Assembly: GCA_012838715.1 (NCBI GenBank)
Contig: DUOR01000463.1
Location: 1 to 7,368 of the forward strand
Reading direction: 5' to 3'
DNA length: 7,368 bases
Source of the DNA: Actinomycetales bacterium
Lineage (GTDB): Bacteria > Actinomycetota > Actinomycetes > Mycobacteriales > Mycobacteriaceae
Under the pieces are notes generated by a model. That model was not told the DNA's origin. It did not search any database and saw only the letters and a program-made list of their open reading frames with translations. A program made the position numbers and the translations under genes. Of this stretch, positions 6,242 through 7,368 are shown in pieces (the first letter of the stretch is position 1; every line of letters starts with the position of its first letter).

Positions 6242-7368
6242 ATGGTTGCCTGGCGTCTGGCCATCGACTTCGGTACCTCCAACTCCGCGGCGGCCCGCCG
6301 CAGCGGCGACGGCGTCGACGCCATTTCCCTGTCCCACCAGGGCAATCTCATGCCGTCCGCGGTGTTCGCCGAAGGGTCGGAGTTCGTGGTCGGCCATGCC
6401 GCGCTGAACCAGGCCGAAGCGGACCCGGAAGGGTTCCTCCCCGAACCGAAGCGCGCCATCGGCTCCGACTCGGTGCGCCTCGGCGGCCAAACCCGCGAGG
6501 TCAGCGCGGTCATCGGCGCCGTCCTGAAGAACATCGTCGAACGCGCGTCCCGCCACTATGACGGGCGCCCGCCCGCCGACGTCGTGCTCACCCACCCGGA
6601 GGCATGGGACCGCCAGGAACTGAAGCGGCTGGTCGAGGCCGCGGAGGCGGCCGGCATCGACCGCCGCCGACTGTCCCTGGTGTCCGAGCCGCGGGCCGCC
6701 ACGTACTGGTACTCCGCCAGCCGCCGCCTGGGCCCGGGCCGGAAGGCCGCCGTGTTCGACCTCGGCGGGGGCACCCTGGACATCGCGGTGCTGACGCCCG
6801 CGGCCAACGGTTCCCTGCGCGTCATCGCGGCCCGCGGCGACAACTCCCTCGGTGGCCGCACCCTCGACGCCCGCATCCGCACCTGGGTGGAGTCGGAGCT
6901 CGAGGAAAACGACACCGAGATGCTGCGCAAGCTCCGCGAAGGCGGCGTCGCCGCGGCCCTGGCACTGGACAAGTCCATCCGCGAGGCCAAGGAGGTGCTG
7001 TCGGAGGCGCCGAAGGCGACCATCACAGTCGCCGCGCTCGGCCACGAGACCACCATCCAGCTCACCCGCGGCGAATTCGAGGAACTCATCGCCCCCGACG
7101 TCGCCCGCGCCGTCGACGCCACCCGCGCGACGCTCCTCGACGCCGGCGTGAGCCCCGGGTCCGACACCCCGCTGTACCTCACCGGCGGTTCCTCCCGGAT
7201 CCCCTACATCCAGGACAAGCTGGGCGAACTCTGCCGCGTGGCCACCCTCGACGACCCGAAGACCGTCGTTTGCCGTGGCGCGCTGCTCGGCCCGACCCGC
7301 CGCGCCGACGACGTGCTGAAGGGCGTGACCTCCTGGGTGAAGCCCGGCAACGTCGCCCGGCCCCGCCC
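6242..7368 (+). CDS. Hsp70/DnaK-like ATPase, 3' end beyond window
   Basis: At least 375 residues of an Hsp70-family protein, open at the window edge. The actin/Hsp70 ATPase fold is essentially complete: phosphate-1 IDFGTSNS (8-15), VVLTHPEAWD near 114-123 (canonical DnaK has a VPAYF-type stretch here), SEPRAATYWY (148-157), phosphate-2 DLGGGTLD (173-180) and the adenosine motif TGGSSRIP (314-321). The subdomain IIB stretch is shorter than in DnaK, and the NBD is followed by RRADDVLKGVTSW, with no DnaK-like linker (DVLLLD type) seen before the edge. It is therefore not housekeeping DnaK; it belongs with the divergent Hsp70 family proteins common in actinobacteria. AAAGGA (6229-6234) lies 7 nt before the ATG, and only 34 nt separate it from the IniC-like stop, so it is the third operon gene. 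A role in assembling or disassembling the dynamin complex is inferred. The substrate-binding region, if any, is out of view. Confidence 0.93.
   Translation, partial: MVAWRLAIDFGTSNSAAARRSGDGVDAISLSHQGNLMPSAVFAEGSEFVVGHAALNQAEADPEGFLPEPKRAIGSDSVRLGGQTREVSAVIGAVLKNIVERASRHYDGRPPADVVLTHPEAWDRQELKRLVEAAEAAGIDRRRLSLVSEPRAATYWYSASRRLGPGRKAAVFDLGGGTLDIAVLTPAANGSLRVIAARGDNSLGGRTLDARIRTWVESELEENDTEMLRKLREGGVAAALALDKSIREAKEVLSEAPKATITVAALGHETTIQLTRGEFEELIAPDVARAVDATRATLLDAGVSPGSDTPLYLTGGSSRIPYIQDKLGELCRVATLDDPKTVVCRGALLGPTRRADDVLKGVTSWVKPGNVARPR

Overview
The window is G+C-rich (well above 60% by eye) with the codon use of a high-GC actinobacterium. The strongest clue to lineage is a pair of adjacent dynamin-like GTPases that resemble mycobacterial IniA and IniC. 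This points to the order Mycobacteriales, and a Corynebacterium-like genome is my best guess (inference only; there is no rRNA or other marker).

Layout. Positions 1-173 are non-coding and hold three copies of a 20-bp direct repeat, the first with one mismatch. A complete exonuclease III gene (xth) is on the minus strand at 174-971. Across a 157-bp divergent gap lies a plus-strand RDD-family membrane protein (1129-1860). Its stop codon sits inside a 9-bp hairpin that reads as an intrinsic terminator for the gene converging from the right. Next to it are two 33-bp direct repeats, each with its own small hairpin. The converging gene (1947-2717, minus) encodes a very acidic 256-residue protein built mainly from twelve DxDGDG-type, 13-residue calcium-loop-like repeats. 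A 209-bp divergent control region with two abutting inverted repeats separates it from a plus-strand operon: dynamin-like GTPase 1 (IniA-like, 2927-4798), dynamin-like GTPase 2 (IniC-like, 4798-6207, overlapping by 1 nt), and an Hsp70/DnaK-like ATPase (6242 to beyond the window edge).

How the genes may work together. In mycobacteria the iniBAC operon responds to cell-envelope stress, and IniA is a membrane-remodelling dynamin-like protein. Here the two-dynamin core is kept and an Hsp70-fold ATPase follows it. The position next to the dynamins is taken by a divergently transcribed, acidic, putatively Ca2+-binding repeat protein with no visible signal peptide. I infer an envelope-stress or membrane-maintenance module in which the repeat protein and the ATPase are partners or regulators of the dynamin pair. 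The sequence shows the neighbourhood and the shared control region; it does not prove a shared function. This is the most interesting part of the window. The xth and RDD genes look like ordinary housekeeping neighbours.
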